Shown piece after piece: positions 17,253-25,224 of a stretch of DNA of 64,000 nucleotides. The number at the start of each line of letters is the position of its first letter. Within the stretch, counting starts at the first letter, position 1. Made by a program: the position numbers and the translations under genes. Below the pieces are notes generated by a model, which was not told where the DNA came from, did no database searches, and saw only the letters and a program-made list of their open reading frames with translations. Source of the stretch: Alistipes megaguti (GTDB taxonomy: Bacteria; Bacteroidota; Bacteroidia; Bacteroidales; Rikenellaceae); contig NZ_LR027382.1 in assembly GCF_900604385.1 (NCBI RefSeq), positions 3,084,076-3,148,075 of the forward strand. The letters are read 5' to 3'.

Positions 17253-18257
17253 TCAGTCTCCCTTCATCCAGGTCTCCTCCAGCAACGGATTCCAGTCGCG
17301 GCGGAACTGCTCCGACCCGGTCTTCTTGGCGAAAATCCGCTCCGGAGTGTAGAACGCCGCCTCCTCGTCCGTGAGTTCGCACGACCACGCGACACGCCCC
17401 CGGCGGTCGGCTCCCGGCCCCGTACAGCGGTACTCGGCGTAGTAGACATCGCCCTTGCGGGCCGAGTCGTGCCAGTCGCGCCACCCTTCGGGACAGATCG
17501 CCGCCGGCAGTTCGCAGCGGATCCACACCGTGCGGGCGGTCGATTTCCAGGGGCGGCCCAGGTAGAGACGCCCTACCGAGGTGTCGGCCGTCACCCGGCA
17601 ATCGCGGAAGACATAGCCGTAGAGGTTGCGCTCGGTGGTCGAGGCGGCAGTCAGAAAGCTGTCGGCCTTGCCGTGGATCCGGCAGCGGTCGAAGAGGACG
17701 ATCGAGGGGCCGAAGATGAAGTCCGTCGTCCCTTCGATCCACGAGTCGGTGACCCAGATGCGCGACACGTACCCCTTGGTGAAGAAGGTGTCCTGATCGC
17801 CCACCAGGCGGCAGCGGTTGATGTGAATGCGGTCGCCGCGGGTCTCGAGGGCCACGGCCTGCCCGACGCGCCCGGCATCGTTCTCGACGGTCAGCCCCTC
17901 GAGGATCACGTCGTCGGCCTGCAGCGAAAGGGTCCACGTGTCGTAGGTCGACATCTCGTAGCCGTCGACCACGCGCCCCGAAAAGTCGTTCCAGACGATG
18001 CGCACCTCCTCCGCACCACCCACACCGACGATCCGCACGCAATTCTTGTAGACGTCCAACGTCACCTTTTCGCGGTACGTGCCGGGCAGGATGCGGACGG
18101 TGCGCCAGCCGTCGGGTTTCGAGGGCAGGGCGTCGAGGCACTCCTGCACGGTACGGAAGTCACCCCCACCATTGCAGTCGACCGTATAAACGGGCTCTTC
18201 GGCAAAGGCCCGGACCGCGAAAAGAGAACAAAAAGCAAAAAGAGTCAGCAATTTCAT
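17253..18257 (-). CDS. Pectinesterase (CE8)
   Basis: Pectin methylesterase of 334 residues that removes methyl groups from homogalacturonan, giving polygalacturonate and methanol. Signal peptide 1-19 (cut after VRAFA), so it acts in the periplasm or at the surface. All family motifs are present: GTYREKV, GQAVALE (Gln133), QDTFF (Asp156), DFIFG (Asp179) and LGRPW (Arg235), the catalytic triad being the two Asp and the Arg. It is the last gene of the minus-strand galacturonate operon, 161 bases behind uxaA, and supplies de-esterified substrate for that pathway. I chose the ATG at 18257; an ATG three codons upstream is equivalent. The open frame continuing to 18824 lies in the preceding uxaA gene. 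A C9 run (minus strand) lies about 70 bases upstream of the start. Confidence 0.94.
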   Translation of the reverse strand: MKLLTLFAFCSLFAVRAFAEEPVYTVDCNGGGDFRTVQECLDALPSKPDGWRTVRILPGTYREKVTLDVYKNCVRIVGVGGAEEVRIVWNDFSGRVVDGYEMSTYDTWTLSLQADDVILEGLTVENDAGRVGQAVALETRGDRIHINRCRLVGDQDTFFTKGYVSRIWVTDSWIEGTTDFIFGPSIVLFDRCRIHGKADSFLTAASTTERNLYGYVFRDCRVTADTSVGRLYLGRPWKSTARTVWIRCELPAAICPEGWRDWHDSARKGDVYYAEYRCTGPGADRRGRVAWSCELTDEEAAFYTPERIFAKKTGSEQFRRDWNPLLEETWMKGD

Positions 18258-18327
18258 AGTTCGCATCCATCTTGTTTCACATCTGCTGTCCAAAACCCCA
18301 AGCCCCCTCCGAGCGAGGAGGGGGTTT

Positions 18328-18336
18328 GGGGGGGGG
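18328..18336 (+). repeat. G9 homopolymer upstream of pectinesterase
   Basis: Nine G in the gap between uxaA and the pectinesterase gene, about 70 bases before the pectinesterase start (C9 in the direction of transcription). No frame is affected; a length change could act on the leader of the pectinesterase message. Confidence 0.9.
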
Positions 18337-18418
18337 CAGATTTGCATACGACGCCGCAGGCGGCGGGCAACAACCGGAAGAAAGCCATTACCGGCCAATC
18401 CCGGAAAACCACAAATCC

Positions 18419-19909
18419 CTACAACGTTACGCCCGACTTGAAGATGGCGATCTCCTTGAAGCCCGTACGCTCGTGCTTGAGGTGTTCGCCGTCGGCCGTG
18501 GCGAGGACCTTGTCGATCAGCCGTTCCAGCACGGCGTGGGGCTCCTCGTCCTCGACGAGCGTGCCGGCGTTGAAGTCGATCCAGTTCGACTTGAACTGCG
18601 CGAGCGGCGTGTTGGTCGCAATCTTCATCGTCGGGACGAACGACCCGAAGGGCGTGCCGCGCCCCGTGGTGAACAGCACCATCTGACACCCCGAAAGGGC
18701 CAGTGCCGAGGCGGCCACCAAGTCGTTGCCCGGTGCCTGCAACAGGTTCAGCCCCTGACGGACGATCGGCTGCGCATAGCCCAGCACGTCGACCACCGGT
18801 TGTGCACCCCCCTTCTGCACACACCCCAACGACTTCTCCTCGAGGGTCGTGATGCCGCCCTTCTTGTTTCCGGGCGAGGGATTTTCGTAGATCGGCTGGT
18901 CGTAGCGGCGGAAGTAGTCTTTGAAGTCGTTGATCAGATGGACCGTCTCGTCAAAGACCGTACGGTCCGTGGCGCGGTCCATCAGAATGGTCTCGGCGCC
19001 GAACATTTCGGGCACCTCCGTCAGCACGGTCGTGCCGCCCTGCGCCACCAGCCAGTCGGAGAACAGCCCCACCAGCGGATTGGCCGTGATACCCGAAAAG
19101 CCGTCCGAACCGCCGCACTTCAGTCCCACCTTCAGATACGACAGCGGCAACGGCTGGCGTCGGTCTTCGCGGGTTTTCCCGACCAGCTCGCGGCAAATCT
19201 CGAAACCCGTCTCGACTTCGTCCTCGACCTCCTGCGCAATGAGAAATTTCACGCGCTCGTCGTCCCACTCGCCGATCTCCTCCCGAAGGGCCGAGACCTG
19301 GTTGTTCTCGCACCCGAGACCCAGCACCAGCACCGCACCCGCATTCGGATGCTTCACCAGGCGGGCCAGCGCCCGGCGCGTATTGGCGTGGTCGTCGCCC
19401 AGTTGCGAACAGCCGTAATTGTGCGTATAGACGCGCACGTCGTCCAGATGCGAGCAGTCGCACTCGCGGCGCACCCGCTCGGCAATGGCCTGCGCCTGCC
19501 CGTTGACACACCCCACCGATGGCACGATCCACAACTCGTTGCGGATACCCATCTGCCCGTTGCGGCGCAGATAGCCCTGCACGCGCAGGTCGTCGCGTTT
19601 CGGGATCGCGAGCGGATAGACCCGCGGCGTATAGGTGTACGAGAGGTCGTCGCAGAGGTTGGTCTTCAGGTTGTGCGAGTGGATCCACTCCCCGGCGGCC
19701 ACCGGCCGCGTGACGTGACCGATCGGATAGCCGTACTTGATGACATTCTCCCCCTCGGCCAGATCCCGCAGGGCGAACTTGTGGCCCCGGGCCACCGCCT
19801 CGCGGAGTGTCACCTCGCGGCCGTCGATCTGCAGATGCTCACCCGCGGCGAGATCCGCCAGCGCCACGGCCACATTGTCCGCGGCATTGATTTTCAGAAA
19901 ACGTTTCAT
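18419..19909 (-). CDS. uxaA: Altronate dehydratase (UxaA)
   Basis: 496 residues; dehydrates D-altronate to 2-keto-3-deoxygluconate (KDG), the third step of galacturonate breakdown, in the cytoplasm. The N-terminal SAF-type domain (1-95) ends with SHNLKTNL, and the large C-terminal domain opens with QGYLRRNGQMGIRNELWIVP, matching the 'GY.R.dGrvGiRN' of UxaA. Cys-containing segments such as GCVNGQAQ and KCGGSDGFSG fit metal binding, as expected for this iron-dependent family. The single-chain fused form is normal. It is the penultimate gene of the operon, after uxaB (162-base gap). Start ATG at 19909 gives the usual MKRFLKINAADNV N-terminus. Confidence 0.96.
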   Translation of the reverse strand: MKRFLKINAADNVAVALADLAAGEHLQIDGREVTLREAVARGHKFALRDLAEGENVIKYGYPIGHVTRPVAAGEWIHSHNLKTNLCDDLSYTYTPRVYPLAIPKRDDLRVQGYLRRNGQMGIRNELWIVPSVGCVNGQAQAIAERVRRECDCSHLDDVRVYTHNYGCSQLGDDHANTRRALARLVKHPNAGAVLVLGLGCENNQVSALREEIGEWDDERVKFLIAQEVEDEVETGFEICRELVGKTREDRRQPLPLSYLKVGLKCGGSDGFSGITANPLVGLFSDWLVAQGGTTVLTEVPEMFGAETILMDRATDRTVFDETVHLINDFKDYFRRYDQPIYENPSPGNKKGGITTLEEKSLGCVQKGGAQPVVDVLGYAQPIVRQGLNLLQAPGNDLVAASALALSGCQMVLFTTGRGTPFGSFVPTMKIATNTPLAQFKSNWIDFNAGTLVEDEEPHAVLERLIDKVLATADGEHLKHERTGFKEIAIFKSGVTL

Positions 19910-20070
19910 ATCATCCTGCGCTGAAAAAGACGAAACCGGAGCCTCTGCCGGCTTCCCGGTTCAGACGCCCGCCCTGCGCGACACCGCATCTGCGGCATTC
20001 GCTGAGGGTCCGTGGCCTCCCGGCACTCCGACACGCCTCCGGCTTCGCCTCTCGGATTAGACGCTGCTTG

Positions 20071-21528
20071 TTACTTGTTCAGGAACTTCTCAAGGGCCCC
20101 CTTCATGCCCAGCGACTCGATGTCGGCCACATACCCGGCCACGGCCTCGACAAATCCCGGCACCTCCGAGAAATCGACCGTGAAGATGCCGCTCTCGTGC
20201 ACGATCTTGCGGATCGTCCCCACGAGGTCCTCCGAATTCCAGTTCGTACGGATGTAGTCGACAAACTCCTTCGTGTCGTCGGGTTCGAAACCGCTCTTCG
20301 GGCCGTACAGCGCCATCAGCGCCGCAAAGGTGAAGCACTCGCGCTGAGCCAGCTTCCCGGCCTTGAACCAGTTGTCCTTGACGGTCGGATAGTTGCGCGC
20401 CTCCCACTTCGACAACGAGTTGAGCGAGATCGACCGCAGCATGTGCTTGATGAAGGGGTTGTAGAAACGCTCGAGAATCCCGGCGGCGAACTTCTTCAGC
20501 TCCTCCTGATCCTCGTCGATCATCGGGATCACCTCCTGGGCGACCATCTCGTTGATGAAGCGCTCGATCGACGGCGTGTTGAAGGCATCCATCACCGTCT
20601 CGCAGCCCATCTGCAGGGCGATGGGCACCATGCCCGTGTGCGAACCGTTCAGAATGCGGACCTTCTTGTCGCGGAACTGCTTGATCGAGGGCATGAAGAT
20701 GACGTGCAGGCCGGCCTTGTCCAGCGGCAGCACCTTCTGCACCTCCTTGTAACCCTCGCCGCCGATAGCCCACAGGTGGTACAGCTCGGCCTTGACCACA
20801 AGGTTGTCGTTGTAGCCGATCTCCTCCTTGATTTCGTTGATCGTGTCGCGCGGGAAGCCAGGCACGATGCGGTCGACCAGCGTGTCGCAGAAGTGACAGT
20901 TGCGCTCCACCCAGTCGATGAAGTCGGCCCCCAGGCCGTTGTACATCGCATGGCGGATCACATACTCGTGCAGCGTCGAGCCGTTGTTCTCGATCAGCTC
21001 GCAGCAGATGATGCACAGCCCCTTCGTCGGATCGCCGTTGAAGTGCTTGAAGCGCTTGTACAGCAGTGCGGTCATCTTCGCCGGATAGGACTTCGGCGGA
21101 CGAGCCTCCAGATCGTCACCCTCCTCGTAGCGGATACCCGCCTCGGTGGTGTTCGAGATGGTGATCTTCAGGTCGGGCGAGAGGAAGTAGCGCTCGTACT
21201 TCTCGTAGTCGACATACGGATTGAACGAATCCATGACGCTCTTCACCAGACGGATGTCCTTCTTGGGCTGGCGGTTCTCGATACCCTCCAGATAGACGTG
21301 GTAGAGGTTGTCCTGCTTGTTGAGCAGGTCGATCATCCCCAGTACCTTGTGCTCGGGATCGAGGATCGGCTGGCAGATGGCCACACCGGAATTCATGACG
21401 CCCTTCTCGTTGGCAATGTCGATCTGCCAGTCCACGAAGGCGCGCAGGAAGTTTCCTTCACCAAACTGAAGGATGTGAACGGGGCGGTCGACCTTTTCGA
21501 CGGTCGACCTATTCAATTCCTTAATCAT
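20071..21528 (-). CDS. uxaB: Tagaturonate reductase (UxaB)
   Basis: 485 residues; NADH-dependent reduction of D-tagaturonate to D-altronate. The N-terminal Rossmann part carries VHILQFGEGNFLRAFVDW, the recognisable signature of mannitol-dehydrogenase-type uronate reductases, and the C-terminal domain has the FYNPFIKHMLRSISLNSLSKW block that holds catalytic residues of this family. The mannonate reductase UxuB is related, but the neighbours uxaC and uxaA, and the absence of uxuA, make the altronate branch the better call. It lies between exuT (79-base gap) and uxaA in one operon. Two copies of the 8-mer GGTCGACC lie within the first 15 codons. Confidence 0.94.
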   Translation of the reverse strand: MIKELNRSTVEKVDRPVHILQFGEGNFLRAFVDWQIDIANEKGVMNSGVAICQPILDPEHKVLGMIDLLNKQDNLYHVYLEGIENRQPKKDIRLVKSVMDSFNPYVDYEKYERYFLSPDLKITISNTTEAGIRYEEGDDLEARPPKSYPAKMTALLYKRFKHFNGDPTKGLCIICCELIENNGSTLHEYVIRHAMYNGLGADFIDWVERNCHFCDTLVDRIVPGFPRDTINEIKEEIGYNDNLVVKAELYHLWAIGGEGYKEVQKVLPLDKAGLHVIFMPSIKQFRDKKVRILNGSHTGMVPIALQMGCETVMDAFNTPSIERFINEMVAQEVIPMIDEDQEELKKFAAGILERFYNPFIKHMLRSISLNSLSKWEARNYPTVKDNWFKAGKLAQRECFTFAALMALYGPKSGFEPDDTKEFVDYIRTNWNSEDLVGTIRKIVHESGIFTVDFSEVPGFVEAVAGYVADIESLGMKGALEKFLNK

Positions 21529-21607
21529 TGTTTTTCAGGATTTTGGACTCCGGAAAGGCCGACGGCGGAATCTGTCTCTCATCCGCCGCCGACCCGGAAT
21601 CCGTCCG

Positions 21608-23068
21608 TTATTCGACTACGATGGGTTTGTATTTCGGAACGAGCGTCTTCATGACGATCCAGCCGACAAGATAGGCCACGGCGCAGATGCAGAAGACCAC
21701 GAAATAACCGGCCGGCTTGCCCTCGAAGCCCATGAACTGCATGCCGGTCTCATCGGCGTGCACGAAGAGCCATCCGGCAAACCACTGCAGGATCATCGAC
21801 CCCACACCGCCGGCCATGCCGCCGATACCCGTTACCGTTGCGATGGCCGATTTGGGGAACATGTCGCCCACCGTGGAGAAGATGTTGGCCGACCACGACT
21901 GGTGAGCCGCTCCGCCGATACCGATCAGAATGATCGGGAACCAGGGCGAGATGGTGCCCAGCGGCTGGGCCAGCAGTACCAGCAGCGGGAAGAAGGCGAA
22001 GATCAGCATCGCACGCATACGCGCCGCATAGGGGTTCAGACCCGTCTTGTTGATGATGATCGTCGGGAGTTTGCCGCCGTAGATCGACAGCATCGTGATG
22101 GCGTAGAGCGTGAAGATCAGCGCCACACCCAGCCCCTCGGACATCTTGATGCCGAACTGCGAATTCAGATACGACGGGGTCCAGAAGAGGAAGAACCACC
22201 ACACGCCGTCGGTCATGAACTTGCCGAAGGCGAAAGCCCAGGTCTGCTTGAAGCTCAGCGTCTTCCAGAACGAGATCTTCTCGGTCTCCTGCTCCTGGTC
22301 AATCTTTTCACCGTCGACCACTTCGTGCTTGTCCTGCTCGATGTACTCCAGTTCGGCGGCATTGACGCGGGGCTGCTCCGAGGGCTTCTTGTAGAGGAAA
22401 ACCCAGAAGCCCATCCAGATGAAGCCCAGCGCACCGATGACGATGAAGGCCAGCTCCCAGCCCCAGGCCTTGGCCAGCAGCGGAATGGTCAGCGGGGCGA
22501 ACAGCGCACCGATCGAGGCGCCGGCATTGAAGATCGAGGTGGCGTAGGCACGGTCCTTCTTCGGGAAGTACTCGGCCGTCACCTTGATGGCGGCGGGGAA
22601 GTTGCCGGCCTCACCCAGAGCCAGGATGCAGCGTGCGGCGATGAAGAAGTACATGCTCACCATGGCGATCGTGGCGGCTACGGCCGATCCGGTCTCCACG
22701 GCAACCAGCGCCGCACGGTTGGGCAGTCCGACCCACGCCTCGGTAGCCACTCCGCACAGAGCGTGGGCACAGGCTCCGGCCGACCATACGCCAATGGCCC
22801 ACAGGTAGCCCTTCTTGGTGCCCATCCAGTCGATGAAGCGGCCGGCGAAGAGCATGCAGATGGCGTAAACGATCGAGAAGATGGAGGTAATCAGACCATA
22901 GTGGTACTCGTTCCAGTGGAATTCGGGTTTGATGAACTCGTCCCACGTCAACGAAAGCACCTGACGGTCGAGGTAGTTGACGGTCGTCGCGAAGAAGAGC
23001 ATCGCACAGATCACCCAGCGATACTGCGTCATCTTCCCGGCGAAGGTAGATTTGTTGTTGTCAGTCAT
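21608..23068 (-). CDS. exuT: Hexuronate transporter, MFS family (ExuT-like)
   Basis: Inner-membrane proton symporter of 486 residues with 12 predicted transmembrane helices. The opening segment RWVICAMLFFATTVNYLDRQVL is typical of the anion:cation symporter (ACS) branch that contains ExuT and GudP, with NYLDR the key motif. It has a longer central cytoplasmic loop than E. coli ExuT (charged stretch ELEYIEQDKHEVVDGEKI) and extra periplasmic segments. Placed between eda and uxaB, it would import galacturonate or glucuronate from the periplasm. The leader carries an inverted repeat ending right before the start codon. Substrate is inferred from context. Confidence 0.9.
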   Translation of the reverse strand: MTDNNKSTFAGKMTQYRWVICAMLFFATTVNYLDRQVLSLTWDEFIKPEFHWNEYHYGLITSIFSIVYAICMLFAGRFIDWMGTKKGYLWAIGVWSAGACAHALCGVATEAWVGLPNRAALVAVETGSAVAATIAMVSMYFFIAARCILALGEAGNFPAAIKVTAEYFPKKDRAYATSIFNAGASIGALFAPLTIPLLAKAWGWELAFIVIGALGFIWMGFWVFLYKKPSEQPRVNAAELEYIEQDKHEVVDGEKIDQEQETEKISFWKTLSFKQTWAFAFGKFMTDGVWWFFLFWTPSYLNSQFGIKMSEGLGVALIFTLYAITMLSIYGGKLPTIIINKTGLNPYAARMRAMLIFAFFPLLVLLAQPLGTISPWFPIILIGIGGAAHQSWSANIFSTVGDMFPKSAIATVTGIGGMAGGVGSMILQWFAGWLFVHADETGMQFMGFEGKPAGYFVVFCICAVAYLVGWIVMKTLVPKYKPIVVE

Positions 23069-23072
23069 TTAT

Positions 23073-23120
23073 CCGGTTTTTAAAAAAGTAGTGTCAGGGG
23101 TAAGGTTCGGTAAAAACCGG
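23073..23120 (-). promoter_or_regulatory. Inverted repeat in the exuT leader
   Basis: CCGGTTTTTA at 23073-23082 and its complement TAAAAACCGG at 23111-23120 form a 10-bp stem with a 28-base loop. In the exuT message the stem ends 4 bases before the ATG and covers the ribosome-binding region, so folding could limit translation. It could also be two half-sites of a DNA-binding regulator. No protein or ligand can be named. Confidence 0.5.
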
Positions 23121-23250
23121 CTGAACGTCTCCGGCGGTGATTGGGGACACCGCCGGAGCGTCATTCAGCGGGGGAAAATTCAGCGATGGATTGACCGCCA
23201 GCGGCGGCCTGACCATTGCGAGGAAGAGGCATTCATACACTTGAAGAGGA

Positions 23251-23425
23251 GCCACCCGCCCACGGACCCGACAGGGCTTTCAGAGGTAGTTCGGCCCGGG
23301 CTCGGCGGCAGGTCAACACCCGCACCGCTCAAGCCACCCGCCCACGGACCCGACTGGGCCTTCAGACGTGGATCCGGCCCGGGCTCGGCGGCAGGTCAAC
23401 ACCCGCACCGCTCAAGCCACCCGCC
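23251..23425 (+). repeat. 82/83-bp tandem repeat, two copies plus a stub
   Basis: Copy 1 runs 23251-23332 and copy 2 23333-23415, with a partial third copy (GCCACCCGCC) merging into the C9 run. Both copies contain CACGGACCCGAC, CCCGGGCTCGGCGGCAGGTC and ACACCCGCACCGCTC almost unchanged. It fills most of the 370-base gap between eda and exuT, which otherwise holds only the exuT leader with its inverted repeat. No convincing gene was seen in the gap. Confidence 0.88.
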
Positions 23426-23432
23426 CCCCCCC
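23424..23432 (+). repeat. C9 homopolymer just past the eda stop
   Basis: Nine C lie six bases beyond the eda stop codon (G9 in the direction of transcription) and join the end of the 83-bp repeat array. No frame is affected. Confidence 0.9.
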
Positions 23433-23438
23433 GGGGAA

Positions 23439-24110
23439 TCAACCGCGCGTGGAGGCGATGACACCCAGGGCGAAGCGGCACTTCTCGGTGATGGCCTTCC
23501 AGTCCTTCGCGGCGATCACATCCTTGGGGAAGAGCTGCGAGCCCATGCCCACGCAGAAGACTCCGGCCTTGAACCAGGCCGTAAGGTTCTCCTCCGTCGG
23601 CTCGACGGCACCCGTAGCCATGATGTTCGACCACGGCAGCGGAGCCTTGACGTTCTTGACGAACGACGGGCCGCCGACGTTGCCTGCCGGGAAGACCTTC
23701 GTCAGATCGCAACCCAGCTCCTGGGCGATGCCGATCTCCGTTACCGAACCGCAGCCCGGCGTATAGGGCACCAGGTGACGGTTGCAGACCTTGGCCACCT
23801 CGGGGTTCAGGTAGGGACCCACGACGAAGTTGGCGCCGTACTGGATGTACATGGCAGCCGTCGGAGCATCGACGATCGTGCCGACACCCATCACCATTTC
23901 GGGGCACTCCCTGGCGGCGAACTTGATCACCTCGATGAAGACCTCCGAGGCGAAGTCGCCGCGGTTCGTGAACTCGAAGGCGCGCACACCACCCTCATAG
24001 CAGGCCTTGACGACCTGTTTGGCGATTTCGGCGTCCGCGTGGTAGAAGACGGGGACCATGCCGGTCTTGGCGATGGCCTCCATGACTTGCATTTTAGAAA
24101 AACGTGCCAT
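23439..24110 (-). CDS. eda: KDPG/KHG aldolase (Eda)
   Basis: 223 residues; class I aldolase splitting 2-keto-3-deoxy-6-phosphogluconate into pyruvate and glyceraldehyde-3-phosphate, the last step of the hexuronate route. The TIM-barrel motifs are visible: VPVFYHADAEIAKQVVKAC at the start, AFEFTNRG with the catalytic Glu, VGPYLNPEV, and LTKVFPAGNVGG with the Schiff-base Lys, then IMATGAVEPTEENL. It is directly downstream of the KDG kinase that makes its substrate (76-base gap). Start at 24110 gives the usual length for the family. Confidence 0.96.
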   Translation of the reverse strand: MARFSKMQVMEAIAKTGMVPVFYHADAEIAKQVVKACYEGGVRAFEFTNRGDFASEVFIEVIKFAARECPEMVMGVGTIVDAPTAAMYIQYGANFVVGPYLNPEVAKVCNRHLVPYTPGCGSVTEIGIAQELGCDLTKVFPAGNVGGPSFVKNVKAPLPWSNIMATGAVEPTEENLTAWFKAGVFCVGMGSQLFPKDVIAAKDWKAITEKCRFALGVIASTRG

Positions 24111-24186
24111 TTTCAGAATCTGTTTTTATCGAAACGGGCGGAGGAGCGGATTTTGTCGACCCCTCCCCGCACCCTGCATGGTTTCA

Positions 24187-25206
24187 TTAACGCTGTACGC
24201 GACCGTTTGCGTTGCCGCCGGCCAGCGACTCGACCTCCTCAACCGAGACGAGGTTGAAGTCGCCGTTGATCGTGTGCTTGAGAGCCGAAGCGGCTACGGC
24301 GAACTCCAGCGCCTCGCCCTGCGTCGGCTTGGTCAGCAGGCCGTGGATGATGCCGCCCGAGAACGAGTCGCCGCCACCCACGCGGTCGATGATCGGGTTG
24401 ATATCGTAGTGCTTCGACTCGTAGAACTCCTTGCCGTTGTAGATCATGGCCTTCCAGCCGTTGTGCGTGGCCGAGTAGGACTCGCGCAGCGTCGAAACGA
24501 CATACTTGAAACCGAACGTCTCGGCCATCTGGCGGAAGATGCCCTTGTAGCCCTCGGCGTTGGTCTCACCGCCCTCGACATCGGCGTCGGGTTTGAAGCC
24601 CAGGCACAGCTCGGCGTCCTCCTCGTTGCCGATGCAAACGTCGACGTACTGCATCAGCGGCTTCATGATCGACTGGGCCTTCTCCTTGGTCCAGAGCTTC
24701 TTGCGGAAGTTCAGGTCAACCGATACCGTGACACCGTGACGCTTGGCGGCCTCGCAGGCCAGGCGCGTCAGCTCGGCAGCCTTGTCCGAGATGGCCGGCG
24801 TGATGCCCGACCAATGGAACCAGTCGGCACCCTCCATAATTGCATCGAAGTCGAAATCCTGAGGATCGGCCTCGGCAATGGCCGAGTGGGCGCGGTCGTA
24901 GATCACCTTCGAGGGGCGCATCGAAGCTCCGGTTTCGAGGTAGTAGATACCCACGCGATCGCCGCCGCGGGCAATATAGTCGGTCTTGACGCCATACTTG
25001 CGCAGGGCGTTGACGGCCGACTGACCGATTTCATGCTTCGGGAGTTTCGTCACGAAGTAGGCATCGTGGCCGTAGTTGGCGCACGATACGGCCACGTTGG
25101 CCTCGCCGCCGCCATAGACGACGTCGAACGAATCGGATTGTACGAAACGGGTGTTCCCGGGCGTCGAGAGACGCAGCATGATTTCACCTAAAGTTACGAT
25201 TTTCAT
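24187..25206 (-). CDS. kdgK: 2-keto-3-deoxygluconate kinase, PfkB family (operon copy)
   Basis: 339 residues; phosphorylates KDG at the 6-position using ATP, giving the substrate of Eda. The ribokinase fold is clear: GEIMLRLSTPG at the start, YGGGEANVAVSCANYG (first PfkB signature), a sugar-binding WFHWSGITP segment and DRVGGGDSFSGG (second signature, with the catalytic Asp). It lies 18 bases behind uxaC and ahead of eda. A second kinase of the same kind lies on the opposite strand at 28415; the two share the same opening and a related C-terminus (NANGRVQR here, PVNGRIAR there) but clearly differ in the middle. Confidence 0.95.
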   Translation of the reverse strand: MKIVTLGEIMLRLSTPGNTRFVQSDSFDVVYGGGEANVAVSCANYGHDAYFVTKLPKHEIGQSAVNALRKYGVKTDYIARGGDRVGIYYLETGASMRPSKVIYDRAHSAIAEADPQDFDFDAIMEGADWFHWSGITPAISDKAAELTRLACEAAKRHGVTVSVDLNFRKKLWTKEKAQSIMKPLMQYVDVCIGNEEDAELCLGFKPDADVEGGETNAEGYKGIFRQMAETFGFKYVVSTLRESYSATHNGWKAMIYNGKEFYESKHYDINPIIDRVGGGDSFSGGIIHGLLTKPTQGEALEFAVAASALKHTINGDFNLVSVEEVESLAGGNANGRVQR

Positions 25207-25224
25207 TGTCTTTCCCTATATTGG

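Noticed and set aside
14599..17352. A 917-codon plus-strand frame spanning the pseudouridine synthase and the MATE gene
   Set aside because: It runs antisense to the first gene and out of frame through the second, crossing both promoters.
18258..18824. Longer pectinesterase frame starting at 18824
   Set aside because: It lies inside uxaA and would bury the signal peptide.
21486..21509. Two GGTCGACC palindromes 16 bases apart in the start of uxaB
   Set aside because: They encode the conserved EKVDRPV region; a codon coincidence is the simpler view, and no matching sites were seen before other uronate genes.
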